Numbered from the stretch's first letter, positions 14,885 through 23,964 are shown. The stretch: DNA of 64,000 nt from Steroidobacter agaridevorans (GCF_009932555.1 NZ_BLJO01000005.1:463556-527555), one strand, 5' to 3'. The notes: generated by a model from the sequence alone, not told the origin. Made by a program: numbers and translations.

Positions 14885-15979
14885 TCAGGGCTTAGCCCGC
14901 AACTGCGGCAAGTCGGCCGGCTGGATCACCAGCGGCGCATCGACATCGTCGCCATTGCCATCGAGGACATGCGGATGGGCCATCGGCCGCATGTCATCGA
15001 TAAAAATCTTCGACGCATAGTGCAGCCACGACACCGGCGAGCGCGTCTTCACATCCGACGGCGGCGTGCGCAGCGTGCGTGACGGCGATTCGCCGAACAA
15101 CGCTTTGTAGTTGCGGGCGAACAGACTGAAGTCCCAGATGCCGAAGCGGGCGGCGATGCGCGTCACCGTGTCACGTTGCGGATCGGCCCGCAGCAGCGCG
15201 GCGCGAATCTCCCGCAGCTGACGGACCTTCAACAAGCGCATCGGACCGACGCCGAAGAACTCGTGGAAGATGTTTCTCAGCGTGCGCTCGCTGACCTGCG
15301 TCACGCGACATAGATCGTCGATGAACAGCGGCTGGCCTTCGTTCGCTTCGATCAGCTGCAAAGTGCGAGCGATGACGCGACCGCGCGAGAACTGCGGCCG
15401 GCCGACATGACGATCGTGCACCTTCATGCTGCGCTCGAGCACATGAGTGAGACAGATCGCGACTTCTTCCTCGACAGCCTGGACGGCCGCCGGCTCGTTG
15501 GGATCCAGATTCGCGGCAATCGCCCGCTCCGTCACCCAGCGCAGCCGATCGAGATAGGGCAGCGCAGAGCGCGTGCGCGGACCGCCGCCGGAACGTGCGG
15601 TGTTCATGAGGTCCATGGACACCAGCTTGGTATCGTGCGGCACGCTGACGCCGGCCCAGCGCACCACGTCCTGGCCAGTGAACGTGAACGGCTGGTCTTC
15701 GTACAGCGTGATGAAGGCGTCGGGCTCGAGGAAATGCCCGTCGATGCGGATGTGCGTGGGGTCCGTCATCGGCAAGCCGAGCGTGAAACGGCCGGGTTCG
15801 CCGTCGCCCGCGAACGTGGTCGGGCTCCCGATCTGAATCTGCTGTAGCGACACAGCGCCGGGACGCACCGCTTCCGCCCACCATTCCGAGGTCGAGCGCG
15901 CCGTCGGAATGAAGCGTCCGTCTACGCCTGTAATCGCTTCGGCAAACTCATCGAAGTCCCGAAATACCAGTCTTGCCAT
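14885..15979 (-). CDS. AraC-family transcriptional regulator
   Basis: This cytoplasmic regulator has a variable ligand-binding N-terminal region (about 1-240) and a C-terminal pair of helix-turn-helix motifs (about 250-345). The first HTH includes IDDLCRVTQVSERTLRNIF; the second includes VTRIAARFGIWDFSLFARNYKALFGESPSRTLR, the AraC signature. The last 35 residues form an extra polar tail. Effector and targets are unknown. The gene is divergent from the histidine kinase gene at 16173, so it might control that pair or itself. The start ATG at 15979 follows a GGGAGGAAAAGCC ribosome site. It converges with the outer-membrane protein gene, whose stop is only seven bases from its own. Confidence 0.9.
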   Translation of the reverse strand: MARLVFRDFDEFAEAITGVDGRFIPTARSTSEWWAEAVRPGAVSLQQIQIGSPTTFAGDGEPGRFTLGLPMTDPTHIRIDGHFLEPDAFITLYEDQPFTFTGQDVVRWAGVSVPHDTKLVSMDLMNTARSGGGPRTRSALPYLDRLRWVTERAIAANLDPNEPAAVQAVEEEVAICLTHVLERSMKVHDRHVGRPQFSRGRVIARTLQLIEANEGQPLFIDDLCRVTQVSERTLRNIFHEFFGVGPMRLLKVRQLREIRAALLRADPQRDTVTRIAARFGIWDFSLFARNYKALFGESPSRTLRTPPSDVKTRSPVSWLHYASKIFIDDMRPMAHPHVLDGNGDDVDAPLVIQPADLPQLRAKP

Positions 15980-16172
15980 GGCTTTTCCTCCCTTGCCTTG
16001 ACTGTTGGTCCGATCAACGATCCGTCGACATTTCCAGTTTGCAGTAATCTGCCGTTAACTTTTATGGCCCGCGCAATTGTTGCCGAATCCTCACAGCCGT
16101 ACATACGCGGAATGGGCAAAGTCGTGTGTTTTCCGATCCCCACCGCCATCGACCGTTTGCGGCGTCATTCCC

Positions 16173-17015
16173 GTGGGACAACCCGTCCTGTTGTCATTGC
16201 TGGTGTTGTTGGCGGTGGCGCAAGGCGTCGTACTTGCCTATTGGGCAATCCGTGACCGTCGTTTCCGCTCGGCGCACCGTGCCGCCCGCCATCTCCACAG
16301 CGCCGACACCCATGCCGGGCGCCTGGCGCTGGTCGGCGAGATCGCCGGCTCCATCGCGCACGAGATCAGCCAGCCGCTCAGCGCCATTCTGACCAACGCC
16401 GACGCCGCCGAAAACCTGCTCGGCGAGCCGGATCCCCCGCTCGACGAAATCCGCCGCATGCTCGCCGATATCCGGCGCGACGACCTGCGGGCCAACGATA
16501 TCGTGCGCCATTTGCATTCGTTGCTGAAGCGTCGCGAATTGCAGACCACGATGCTCGACCTGAACGAGGTTGCCGCGACGGCCCTCAGCCTGATCCAGCC
16601 GGTCGCGCGCAAGCGACTGGTCACGGTGCGCAGCTGCCTGGACCCGATGTTGCCGCCGGTCCGGGGCGATGCCATTCACCTGGAGCAAGTACTGCTGAAT
16701 CTGATGATGAATGCCATGGATGCGATGGCCTCTAATACCGCAAACGGCGCCGCTGAGCGTATCCTCGACGTCACGACCGGCCGTTATGACAAATACTCAG
16801 CGGCCATCACGGTTACCGACACAGGGCCGGGTATCGCGGCGGCCTATCGGCCCAGGATTTTCGACTCGTTTTTCAGTACCAAGCAGGAAGGCATGGGGTT
16901 GGGGCTGGCGATCGCGCGCACCATCGTGCACGCACACGGCGGCAAAATCTGGCAGGAGGGAACCTCCGCCGGGGGCGCCGCCTTCAAGTTCACAATTCCG
17001 TTACAGGCGGCGTGA
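16173..17015 (+). CDS. short membrane sensor histidine kinase (FixL-type core, no sensor domain)
   Basis: I take the GTG at 16173. The open frame can be extended upstream to a TTG at 16077, but those residues do not look like protein and lack a ribosome site. One membrane helix (LLSLLVLLAVAQGVVLAYWAI) is followed by a dimerisation domain with phospho-acceptor His63 in SIAHEISQP, then an ATPase domain with an N box (LNLMMNAMDAM) and G boxes (DTGPGIA and GMGLGLAIA). There is no PAS or periplasmic sensor domain, so input may come through the membrane helix or a partner. The cognate regulator follows at 17049 after 33 bases. Confidence 0.85.
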   Translation: MGQPVLLSLLVLLAVAQGVVLAYWAIRDRRFRSAHRAARHLHSADTHAGRLALVGEIAGSIAHEISQPLSAILTNADAAENLLGEPDPPLDEIRRMLADIRRDDLRANDIVRHLHSLLKRRELQTTMLDLNEVAATALSLIQPVARKRLVTVRSCLDPMLPPVRGDAIHLEQVLLNLMMNAMDAMASNTANGAAERILDVTTGRYDKYSAAITVTDTGPGIAAAYRPRIFDSFFSTKQEGMGLGLAIARTIVHAHGGKIWQEGTSAGGAAFKFTIPLQAA

Positions 17016-17048
17016 ACGGATCGAAGCGAGGGAGAGGGGATAAGACGG

Positions 17049-17741
17049 ATGGACACTGGGGACGGTCGCGAGCTCGACCGGGAATGCGCAGCGTTCGATG
17101 GCTTCGTCGTTCACATCGTCGACGACGACGACAGCTTTCGCACCAGCCTGCTCAGATTATTCCGATCGAAAAACATTCCGGCAGTGGGTTACGCCACGCT
17201 GGCCGACTTCGAGCGCGCCGATATCGATGGCTCGCCCGGCTGCGTATTGCTGGATCTGTGCATGCCGGACGGCGACGGCCTGGCGCTGTTCGAACGTCGG
17301 ATCGGCGACGATTCGGTGCTGCCAGTGATTTTCGCCAGCGCTTATGCCGATATTCCCACCAGCGTACGGGTCATGAAGTCCGGTGCGCTGGATATCCTGG
17401 TCAAGCCGGTGCGCAGCGAGCAATTGCTGGAAGCCATCGATCATGCGCGCAAGGTCGCGGTGCGGCGTTACGCCGCACGCACCGAAGTCCGCGACCTGCT
17501 GGAACGTTATAGAACACTGACCGATCGAGAACGCGCGGTGTTTGCCGGCGTCGCCGAAGGCAAGCTCAACAAACAAGTTGCCGTGGAAGTCGGCGCCTGC
17601 GAGCGCACCATCAAATCCGAGCGCGCCAAAATGATGAAAAAGCTGCAGCTCACCCGGCTCGTGGATGTGGTGCGCGCGGCCGAGATGGTGGGATTGAAGC
17701 TGTCGTTCGACGACAGCTCTACAACTGAAAGGCAACCGTAA
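17049..17741 (+). CDS. FixJ/NodW-type response regulator
   Basis: The receiver domain (about 19-135) has acidic residues in HIVDDDDSF, phospho-acceptor Asp69 in LLDLCMPDG and the conserved Lys in ILVKPV. The C-terminal LuxR-type helix-turn-helix (about 150-215) includes LTDRERAVFAGVAEGKLNKQVA and the recognition helix in ERTIKSERAKMMKKL. It should bind DNA after phosphorylation by the preceding kinase. Target genes are unknown; the AraC gene beyond the kinase and the convergent phospholipase D-family gene are nearby candidates. Its last 23 bases overlap the end of the convergent gene at 17719, so antisense overlap of the two messages is likely. Confidence 0.92.
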   Translation: MDTGDGRELDRECAAFDGFVVHIVDDDDSFRTSLLRLFRSKNIPAVGYATLADFERADIDGSPGCVLLDLCMPDGDGLALFERRIGDDSVLPVIFASAYADIPTSVRVMKSGALDILVKPVRSEQLLEAIDHARKVAVRRYAARTEVRDLLERYRTLTDRERAVFAGVAEGKLNKQVAVEVGACERTIKSERAKMMKKLQLTRLVDVVRAAEMVGLKLSFDDSSTTERQP

Positions 17742-19080
17742 GCAACACACCTTCGGCGATATCGCGCAACAGCCCCGGCGGCTCTGCTCGATATGACGCG
17801 CCCTGCTCTGCCATCGTCGCAATCCACTCGGCCAGCCAATCGATGGACTCGCGCCCATAAAACACCACAGCGGCTTCGTGGTTGAGCAGCAAACTCCGCA
17901 AGTCCAGATTGATCGAGCCGCACAGAGCGAGCGTCTCGTCGATCACCACGGCTTTGGCATGCACCATCCGCGGCAGCAAGCGAAACTCCACGCCGGCGGC
18001 GGCCAGATCCCGCATCGGCCGCGAGCGCACGAAATCAGCTAACAAATGATTCGAGCGCTGCGGGATGGCGATCGTCACTTTCACACCCCGCCGCGCCGCG
18101 AGCCGCATGGCCGCACGCAAGCTGTCGTCGGGCACGAAGTACGGCGTGACGACCAGCAATCGCCGCCGGGCGCGATAACACCCGTCGATCAACAGCGACT
18201 GCGCGGTGTCCTCGACCTGATCGGGCCCGCTCGGCAGGAATTGCGCCAGCTCGCCGCCTTCCATCTCCACCGTGACGCGCTCACGGATCGGTGCTCTCAG
18301 ACGCGTGGTGTTCCAATCGAGATCGAACTGATGGCCCGCGGCCGCCGCGACTGGCCCTTCCAGATCGAAAGAAAGATCCGGCCAGACCGTGCCCCGCTCA
18401 TCGCCGAGGAAATATTCGGCAGCGAGGTTGCGACCGCCACACCACAGGAAACGATCGTCGACCACGATCAGCTTGCGATGGTTGCGCAAGTTGCGAGGAC
18501 CGAGCCGACGCAAACTGAAGAACGGACGAAACACCGCGACCTTCGCCCCGGCGGCCTTGAGCGTTCTCGTGTAACGACGCGGCACCAGGACGGCAAAGAA
18601 GCCATCGAGCAACAGGCGGACTTGCACACCCTCTCGGGCGCGATGCGCAAGCCGCGCGACGACCTCGGCACCGAACGCATCGTTGCCGATGATGAACGTG
18701 CTGATATCGATGGTACGGCGCGCGTCATCGATCAATTTGAACAACGCATCCCGCGCCTGCGTGCCGTCGGCGTGCATGTGGACTTTGCATGATGAGGGTG
18801 GCGCGAGGCCGAAGCTCTCGATCAACTCCGCCGCCCAATGCGGCCCTTCGACGACCACGCCGGCGTACGGAATCGCGACCGGCTTGAGCTTGCGCTGCCC
18901 GAACAACAGGTACAGCGGCAACATGAGATAGGGAACGAGCGCGAGGCCCAGCACCCAGGCAATCGCGGAGGTCGGCGCCCGTCGCTGATCCAGGGCGCGA
19001 CTGGTGAGGATATAAACGAGGAGCGCAATCGCGCTGACCAGAAAGTGCTGCGAAGGAGTCGGCAGCCAATCGACGATCAT
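17719..19080 (-). CDS. phospholipase D-family cardiolipin synthase
   Basis: Two N-terminal membrane helices (about 10-28 and 40-62, the second ending LMLPLYLLFGQRKLKP) are followed by two HKD phosphatidyltransferase domains. The catalytic motifs are NHRKLIVVDD in the first half and VHAKAVVIDE in the second, each HxKxxxxD. Size (453 aa) and the N-terminal hairpin match bacterial cardiolipin synthases, which join two phosphatidylglycerol molecules or use PE at the inner membrane. The gene is not linked to other lipid genes. Its 3' end overlaps the response-regulator gene by 23 bases. The upstream cytochrome gene ends 46 bases before this start, so cotranscription with it is possible. Confidence 0.88.
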   Translation of the reverse strand: MIVDWLPTPSQHFLVSAIALLVYILTSRALDQRRAPTSAIAWVLGLALVPYLMLPLYLLFGQRKLKPVAIPYAGVVVEGPHWAAELIESFGLAPPSSCKVHMHADGTQARDALFKLIDDARRTIDISTFIIGNDAFGAEVVARLAHRAREGVQVRLLLDGFFAVLVPRRYTRTLKAAGAKVAVFRPFFSLRRLGPRNLRNHRKLIVVDDRFLWCGGRNLAAEYFLGDERGTVWPDLSFDLEGPVAAAAGHQFDLDWNTTRLRAPIRERVTVEMEGGELAQFLPSGPDQVEDTAQSLLIDGCYRARRRLLVVTPYFVPDDSLRAAMRLAARRGVKVTIAIPQRSNHLLADFVRSRPMRDLAAAGVEFRLLPRMVHAKAVVIDETLALCGSINLDLRSLLLNHEAAVVFYGRESIDWLAEWIATMAEQGASYRAEPPGLLRDIAEGVLLTVAFQL

Positions 19081-19126
19081 TGATCTCGCCCTGCCCGGAA
19101 AGGGGGCGGAGGGTAGCAGATCCCGC

Positions 19127-21343
19127 CTAGTTTTCCGCCTGCAGACGTCTCATGTACTCGTTGGCGGCTGCGACGTCACCGGCGTCGCGGGCGTAAGCGG
19201 CCAGCGCGCTGAGCAGATCCCGATCCTTGGGATGCTGGCGGAGTGCGCGCTCGAGCGTGGCGATGCCCTCTTTGCGTTTGCCCGTGTCGTGGAGCGCTAC
19301 CCCGAGGACATATGCGTAGCGAACATCGTTGGGGGCCTGCTTGGCCGCCATCTCGAGCTGGGTGAGCGCCTCGTCATAATTCCGCTCGCGGATCAATGCG
19401 AGACCCAGAGAATGATGGAGCGCGGCAGTCTGTGCACTCTCCTGCCGCTGCGATTCCAACCCAGTACGCAGGACGGCGATCGCCACCGCGTTCTCGCCGC
19501 TACGGCTCTTCAGATCAGCCAGATTTACATAGGCCGGCGCGAAGGTCGGATCGAGACGGATCGCGGCTTGATAGGCCGCTTCAGCCTCGGCCGCCCGGCC
19601 CAGCGATGAATACATGTTCCCGACATTGATGTGAGCGCCCGGTTGATCGGCGTTCTCCATCTGCGCGCGCTCGTACTCCGCCACAGTCGCAGCATTCAAG
19701 CTCGCGGGCGGCGCGGAGGCGATGGCCGCCAGTCGCACAGCACGCACTGGATCGTTGAGCAGCGGCACCAGCGCCGACCGCTGCTCCGGCGCATAAACAT
19801 TGAACGCATCGGCGGCAGCCATGCGTACGAGCGGATCGGCATCGCGCACGGTGGAATTCAGAACATCGAGGCCGGCCTGGCTCGGATGAGCGCTCAGACG
19901 CTCGACAGCAGACGCGCGCACGATCGCCGGGGCATGAGCATCGCCGGCCCACTTCGCCAGAGATGCGCCGTCGCCAGCCGCGAATGCATCCGCGAATGTT
20001 TCTTCCTGCCTCCGATTCGGGCCGTACCACTTGGCCACCTGCTCCGCCGCCCATTTCGGCGAGCGCTTGTCGTGACAGCTGTTGCAGGCATTGGGCGTTC
20101 CGAGCCGAACGGAAATATCCGGCCTCGGAATGCGGAAGCTGTGGTCGCGGCGAGGATCGATCTGCATGTACACACGTGACGGCGCATGACAGTCCACGCA
20201 TTGCGAACCTGGCGTGCCGGCCTTGTGAAAGTGATGCTCAGGCGAGTCGTAATCTTTCTTGTGCAGCCCCGATGTATCGATACTGGCTCGCGCCGCCGGC
20301 GCAGCCGCGTTGTGACAACCGACGCACAGCTGATTGCCCTCACGACGCAGCTGCAAAGAATGCGGCTCGTGGCAATCGCTGCAGCGAAGTCCCTTCGCAT
20401 GCATTTTCGATTGCAGGAACGAGCCGTACTCGTACACCTCGTCTCGAATCTGCCCGTCCGGGAAATACAGATCCGCCGTGAGCAACGACGGCAGATGCGT
20501 CTGCATCAGCCGTTCGCCATGACGATAGTCGCTGGAAATCACGGAGCGCCGCGAATGACAGCGAGCGCACGTTTCGATCTGAGCACTCGCATCGGGCCCG
20601 GCGAAGTCGACGGCGAAATCTTGCTTGCCCGGCGTGGCCGCCACCAGATGCGTGGATGCGGGTCCATGACACGCCTGGCACCCGACATCGATCTGAGTCC
20701 ACGTGGTGCGATAGCTGTTCGTCGGCAGATCGAAGTTCTTTTGCAGGTCGGTGGAATGACACTCCGCGCACATGAAATTCCAATTCTGCGACGGCTGGGT
20801 CCAATGCAACGGATCGCGATGATCGATGCGTTCGTCGGGGTACAGATGAAACCACCGGCGGGCACGCACGTCCCACGCGATCGTGAACGACTGCAGCCGT
20901 CCGCGATCCAGCGCGATCAGATATTGCTGAAGCGGCTCGACGCCGAAGGTGTACTTGACCTCGAAGTCGGCCGGCTTGCCGTCGGGGCCGTCGGTGTTGA
21001 TCCAGTACTTGCCCTCGCGTTGGAAGAAGCGGGTGCGGACGCCATTCTTGGTGAAGCTGGCGTTGTTGAAATTGCCCAGGACGGTGGCCGCGTTCGCCTC
21101 CTGCATGGCCAGGTCGTGATGCGAGCCATGCCACGCCTTCGCCTGGTCTGCATGGCAACTCCCGCACGCTGACTCGTCAACGAACGTCGCGGCAACCGGC
21201 GCGCGCACGGAAGCCGCCGCAGGAGGCGGAGCAATCTCGGCAGGCGATTCAGGCTGACGATTGAACAGCAGCGCGAGCGCACCGCCGACGAGGATGATCA
21301 GAACCAGCGACGCGGCCCATGCGCGACGCCCAAAGGAATGCAT
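19127..21343 (-). CDS. octaheme c-type cytochrome fused to HEAT-like and TPR domains
   Basis: The 738-residue protein has an uncleaved or cleaved N-terminal membrane segment (LVLIILVGGALALLF) and then eight CxxCH haem sites: CGSCH, CAECH, CQACH, CARCH, CSDCH, CVGCH, CVDCH and CNSCH, all in the first 430 residues. These are followed by a HEAT-like helical stretch (about 455-550) and TPR repeats (about 565-735, such as GAHINVGNMYSSLGRAAEAE). It is periplasmic. Multihaem proteins of this layout are related to cytochrome c554 and octahaem reductases; the substrate is unknown. The gene directly abuts the preceding small membrane protein gene (TAAATG), so they are coupled and probably form a complex. 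Confidence 0.9.
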   Translation of the reverse strand: MHSFGRRAWAASLVLIILVGGALALLFNRQPESPAEIAPPPAAASVRAPVAATFVDESACGSCHADQAKAWHGSHHDLAMQEANAATVLGNFNNASFTKNGVRTRFFQREGKYWINTDGPDGKPADFEVKYTFGVEPLQQYLIALDRGRLQSFTIAWDVRARRWFHLYPDERIDHRDPLHWTQPSQNWNFMCAECHSTDLQKNFDLPTNSYRTTWTQIDVGCQACHGPASTHLVAATPGKQDFAVDFAGPDASAQIETCARCHSRRSVISSDYRHGERLMQTHLPSLLTADLYFPDGQIRDEVYEYGSFLQSKMHAKGLRCSDCHEPHSLQLRREGNQLCVGCHNAAAPAARASIDTSGLHKKDYDSPEHHFHKAGTPGSQCVDCHAPSRVYMQIDPRRDHSFRIPRPDISVRLGTPNACNSCHDKRSPKWAAEQVAKWYGPNRRQEETFADAFAAGDGASLAKWAGDAHAPAIVRASAVERLSAHPSQAGLDVLNSTVRDADPLVRMAAADAFNVYAPEQRSALVPLLNDPVRAVRLAAIASAPPASLNAATVAEYERAQMENADQPGAHINVGNMYSSLGRAAEAEAAYQAAIRLDPTFAPAYVNLADLKSRSGENAVAIAVLRTGLESQRQESAQTAALHHSLGLALIRERNYDEALTQLEMAAKQAPNDVRYAYVLGVALHDTGKRKEGIATLERALRQHPKDRDLLSALAAYARDAGDVAAANEYMRRLQAEN

Positions 21344-21832
21344 TTATTTCTTGGGATCGGCAGCTTGCGAAGTCTGGGACGGTGCAGCCTGCTGCGCCTT
21401 CTGGTCCGGGGGAACCAGCAGCGGCGACAGCATCACGACACCGGGCTCATCGGACGTAACCGGCGCTTGCGCCTCGGCAGCCGCTGCGGCGGCGGCCGCT
21501 GCTGCCGCCTGCTCTTCGGCCTGCTTGTTGGCCGTTTGCACCGTCACGTCGAGATATTTATGGAAAACCCGCAGGAACGCCTCCGCCGCGGTCAAGGTCA
21601 ACGCGATGGGAATCGCAGCGATGAGTAGCGCGATGGCCCACTTGAGCGGCTTGGGGCGTCGCTGTTCATGGTCGAGCGCGGCTTCACGCTCGACGGATTC
21701 CTGGGCCCGCTGCTGAATGGCTTTCTGCAGGTCGTAATGGCGCCCCTTCATATGCAGTATGCGCGCGCCGGGCGCACCGTTCTGCTCGGCTGAAGCCGAT
21801 TCGGGCAGGCACTCTTCAGACTGTTGACTCAT
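21344..21832 (-). CDS. single-pass membrane protein with Ala-rich periplasmic tail
   Basis: The start is the ATG at 21832 (MSQQSEEC); longer readings lack support. The 162 residues consist of a charged cytoplasmic part (about 1-65), one membrane helix (WAIALLIAAIPIALTLTAAEAF) and a low-complexity tail with 11 consecutive Ala in a GC-rich run, then Pro/Gln-rich sequence. The residues after the helix (FLRVFHKYLDVTVQTANKQAEEQ) suggest a short coiled coil. No known family. Its stop codon is immediately followed by the start of the octahaem cytochrome gene, so it probably anchors, stabilises or assembles that cytochrome. That role is inference from gene order. Confidence 0.65.
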   Translation of the reverse strand: MSQQSEECLPESASAEQNGAPGARILHMKGRHYDLQKAIQQRAQESVEREAALDHEQRRPKPLKWAIALLIAAIPIALTLTAAEAFLRVFHKYLDVTVQTANKQAEEQAAAAAAAAAAAEAQAPVTSDEPGVVMLSPLLVPPDQKAQQAAPSQTSQAADPKK

Positions 21833-22082
21833 GACGTGCGCTTTCGGTGACAGTCGCAACGGGACACGCCGCAGCATAACGCGCCGGCCCGCGTGTTCAA
21901 CTAGTGGGACCCGTCGCGCCGAGGAATATTTGCGGATACCAAGAAGACCGGCGGCGATGCTTCGAGGTTCCCTTCGCCGCCGCGCGCCGACCTGTACTGA
22001 TGTCCAACATACCCTTACAGCGCTTGACGGGCAGTATCCACGCTGGCGACGATGCTGCAATCAAAGGCGGGGCGACGAGAAA

Positions 22083-22562
22083 ATGAACGGCAAAGCCGTG
22101 GTGTGGTTGGGAAGTTTATGCGCGGCGCTGGCGTGGTTCGGCGTCAGCATTGCTGAAGACACCGGCAAGCCCGTCGAGAACACGGCCCAGGCGACGAAGC
22201 CGACCGCCGCCGACACCGCCCGCCGGACCTGCATCAATCAATGCGAAATCTCCAACGGCACTTGCAACAGCGAAGTGCGTCAGGCGCGTCAGGAATGCTC
22301 GAAGAACGCCGCCAACAGCGGGCGCGACCCGATGACGATGCGCAATAACGACTACACCTACTTCTGCAGCTACTTCCGCAACCCGGGCGGCCGGCGCGGC
22401 CCGGGCAATTACGGCGCCCGCTTCGCTCAGCACTACAACGTGTGCATCGATGTCATGCAACAGAACATCGCGTCGATGCGCTACGACTGTTACCGTAACG
22501 AACGCGACGCGCAGAGCATTTGTCGCACCGAGCTGCGCGAGTGCGAGGCCGCCTGCCAATGA
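22083..22562 (+). CDS. cysteine-rich secreted protein (159 aa)
   Basis: The ATG at 22083 begins a signal peptide (KAVVWLGSLCAALAWFGVSIAE). The mature region of about 135 residues contains ten cysteines in regular patterns: CINQC, NGTCNSE, RQECSKN, YFCSYF, VCIDV, YDCYRN, SICRTE and ECEAACQ at the end. They would form several disulfides in the periplasm. I do not recognise the family; similar small Cys-rich proteins occur in Xanthomonadales-type genomes. The gene is divergent from the small membrane protein and octahaem cytochrome genes, so a link with cytochrome maturation or binding is possible but not shown. Confidence 0.7.
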   Translation: MNGKAVVWLGSLCAALAWFGVSIAEDTGKPVENTAQATKPTAADTARRTCINQCEISNGTCNSEVRQARQECSKNAANSGRDPMTMRNNDYTYFCSYFRNPGGRRGPGNYGARFAQHYNVCIDVMQQNIASMRYDCYRNERDAQSICRTELRECEAACQ

Positions 22563-22571
22563 GAAAACACA

Positions 22572-22684
22572 GGCACATGGATGTGCCCGCCGCCTTGGCG
22601 GCGAGCGCCGGGGAAAAGTCACGCCTCTTCTCCGGCGCCACAGCGCGAGTGGCAGGATGCCCGAGTCGCTGTTTTAGATAACAG
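22572..22684. repeat. cluster of hairpins between convergent genes
   Basis: Three stem-forming repeats are present: GGCACAT/ATGTGCC (22572-22587), GCGCCGG/CCGGCGC (22605-22611 / 22632-22638) and CTGTT/AACAG near 22669-22684. They lie between the ends of the Cys-rich protein gene and the convergent thiolase gene, so they probably act as transcription stops for one or both strands, although no long T-tract is present. Confidence 0.4.
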
Positions 22685-22686
22685 CG

Positions 22687-23889
22687 CTAGACGCGCTCGA
22701 TCACCATCGCGATACCCTGGCCCACACCGATGCACATCGTGCATAGAGCGTAGCGACCCGACGTTTTCTCCAACTGATTCAGCGCCGTCGTGACCAGACG
22801 AGCGCCGCTCGCGCCGAGCGGATGACCGATGGCGATGGCGCCGCCATTCGGATTCACATGCGCGGCATCGTCCGGCAAGCCAAGTTGACGCGTCACTGCC
22901 AGGCCTTGCGCAGCGAACGCTTCGTTCAGCTCGATCACATCCATCTGGCCGATCTCGAGCTTGGCGAGCTTCAGCACCTTGAGCGTCGCCGGGGCCGGGC
23001 CGATGCCCATGATGCGAGGAGCGACGCCAGCGGTTGCCGTTGCGATCACGCGTGCACGCATCTTCAAGCCGTACTTGGCCGCCGCCTCTTCACTGGCCAA
23101 CAACACCGCGCAGCTGCCGTCGTTGACGCCAGAGGCGTTGCCCGCAGTCACCGTGCCGTCGGGCTTCACCACCCCTTTCAACTTCGCGAGCGCTTCGAGT
23201 GAGGTCTCGCGCGGATGCTCGTCGGCGATGAATTTAATGGGGTCGCCTTTCTTCTGCGGAATCTCGACCGGCGTAATCTCGCTTTCAAAAAACTTCGCGG
23301 CGTGCGCGCGCGCATATCTCTGCTGACTACGCAGAGCAAACGCATCCTGATCGGCACGAGCGATGCCGAATTCTGCCGCAACGTTCTCGGCGGTCTCCGG
23401 CATCGAGTCGATGCCATACTTCGCCTTCATCAGCGGATTGACGAAGCGCCAGCCGATGGTCGTGTCTTCGATCCTGGCCGTCCGCGAGAACGCGCTGTCG
23501 GCCTTACCCATCACAAACGGTGCGCGCGTCATGCTTTCCACACCGCCAGCGATGATGAGCTCGGCTTCGTGCGAACGGATCGTGCGAGCGGCGAGATTCA
23601 CCGCGTCCAATCCCGAACCGCACAGACGATTGATGGTTGCACCGGGCACTGCATCCGGCAGGCCCGCCAGCAGCGCCGCCATTCTCGCGACGTTGCGATT
23701 GTCCTCGCCGGCCTGGTTGGCGCAGCCGTAGTAAACATCGTCGACCGCGGCCCAATCGACTTTGGGATTGCGCTGGATCAGCGCCTTGATCGGGATCGCG
23801 CCGAGATCGTCGGCACGCACGCTGGCTAGAGCGCCGCCGTAGCGGCCGATGGGAGTGCGGATGGCATCGCAGATGAAGACTTGGCGCAT
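22687..23889 (-). CDS. pcaF: 3-oxoadipyl-CoA / acetyl-CoA thiolase
   Basis: The 400-residue thiolase has active-site Cys in INRLCGSGLDAV, the His in GAIAIGHPLGASGA and the second Cys in ALCTMCIGVGQG. The block GCANQAGEDNRNVARMAALLAG and the overall length match the PcaF/PaaJ group, which cleaves 3-oxoadipyl-CoA to succinyl-CoA and acetyl-CoA at the end of the aromatic beta-ketoadipate or phenylacetate routes. No other genes of those pathways are in the window, so a general acyl-CoA thiolase cannot be excluded and the symbol is provisional. Cytoplasmic, expected to form a tetramer. Confidence 0.85.
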   Translation of the reverse strand: MRQVFICDAIRTPIGRYGGALASVRADDLGAIPIKALIQRNPKVDWAAVDDVYYGCANQAGEDNRNVARMAALLAGLPDAVPGATINRLCGSGLDAVNLAARTIRSHEAELIIAGGVESMTRAPFVMGKADSAFSRTARIEDTTIGWRFVNPLMKAKYGIDSMPETAENVAAEFGIARADQDAFALRSQQRYARAHAAKFFESEITPVEIPQKKGDPIKFIADEHPRETSLEALAKLKGVVKPDGTVTAGNASGVNDGSCAVLLASEEAAAKYGLKMRARVIATATAGVAPRIMGIGPAPATLKVLKLAKLEIGQMDVIELNEAFAAQGLAVTRQLGLPDDAAHVNPNGGAIAIGHPLGASGARLVTTALNQLEKTSGRYALCTMCIGVGQGIAMVIERV

Positions 23890-23964
23890 GACTCGAGCTC
23901 GATAATAGCTAATAGCGCGCTGATTCTAGCCGCGTTGAGGCGCGTCGCGTAGCATGCGTTTCTT

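Noticed and set aside
20186-21172. A 328-codon plus-strand frame opposite the octahaem cytochrome
   Set aside because: It covers the haem-binding half of a convincing gene and has no start signal.
21480-21515. GCC/GCG-rich run resembling a simple repeat
   Set aside because: It encodes the Ala tract of a translated membrane protein with mixed Ala codons, not a tandem nucleotide repeat array.
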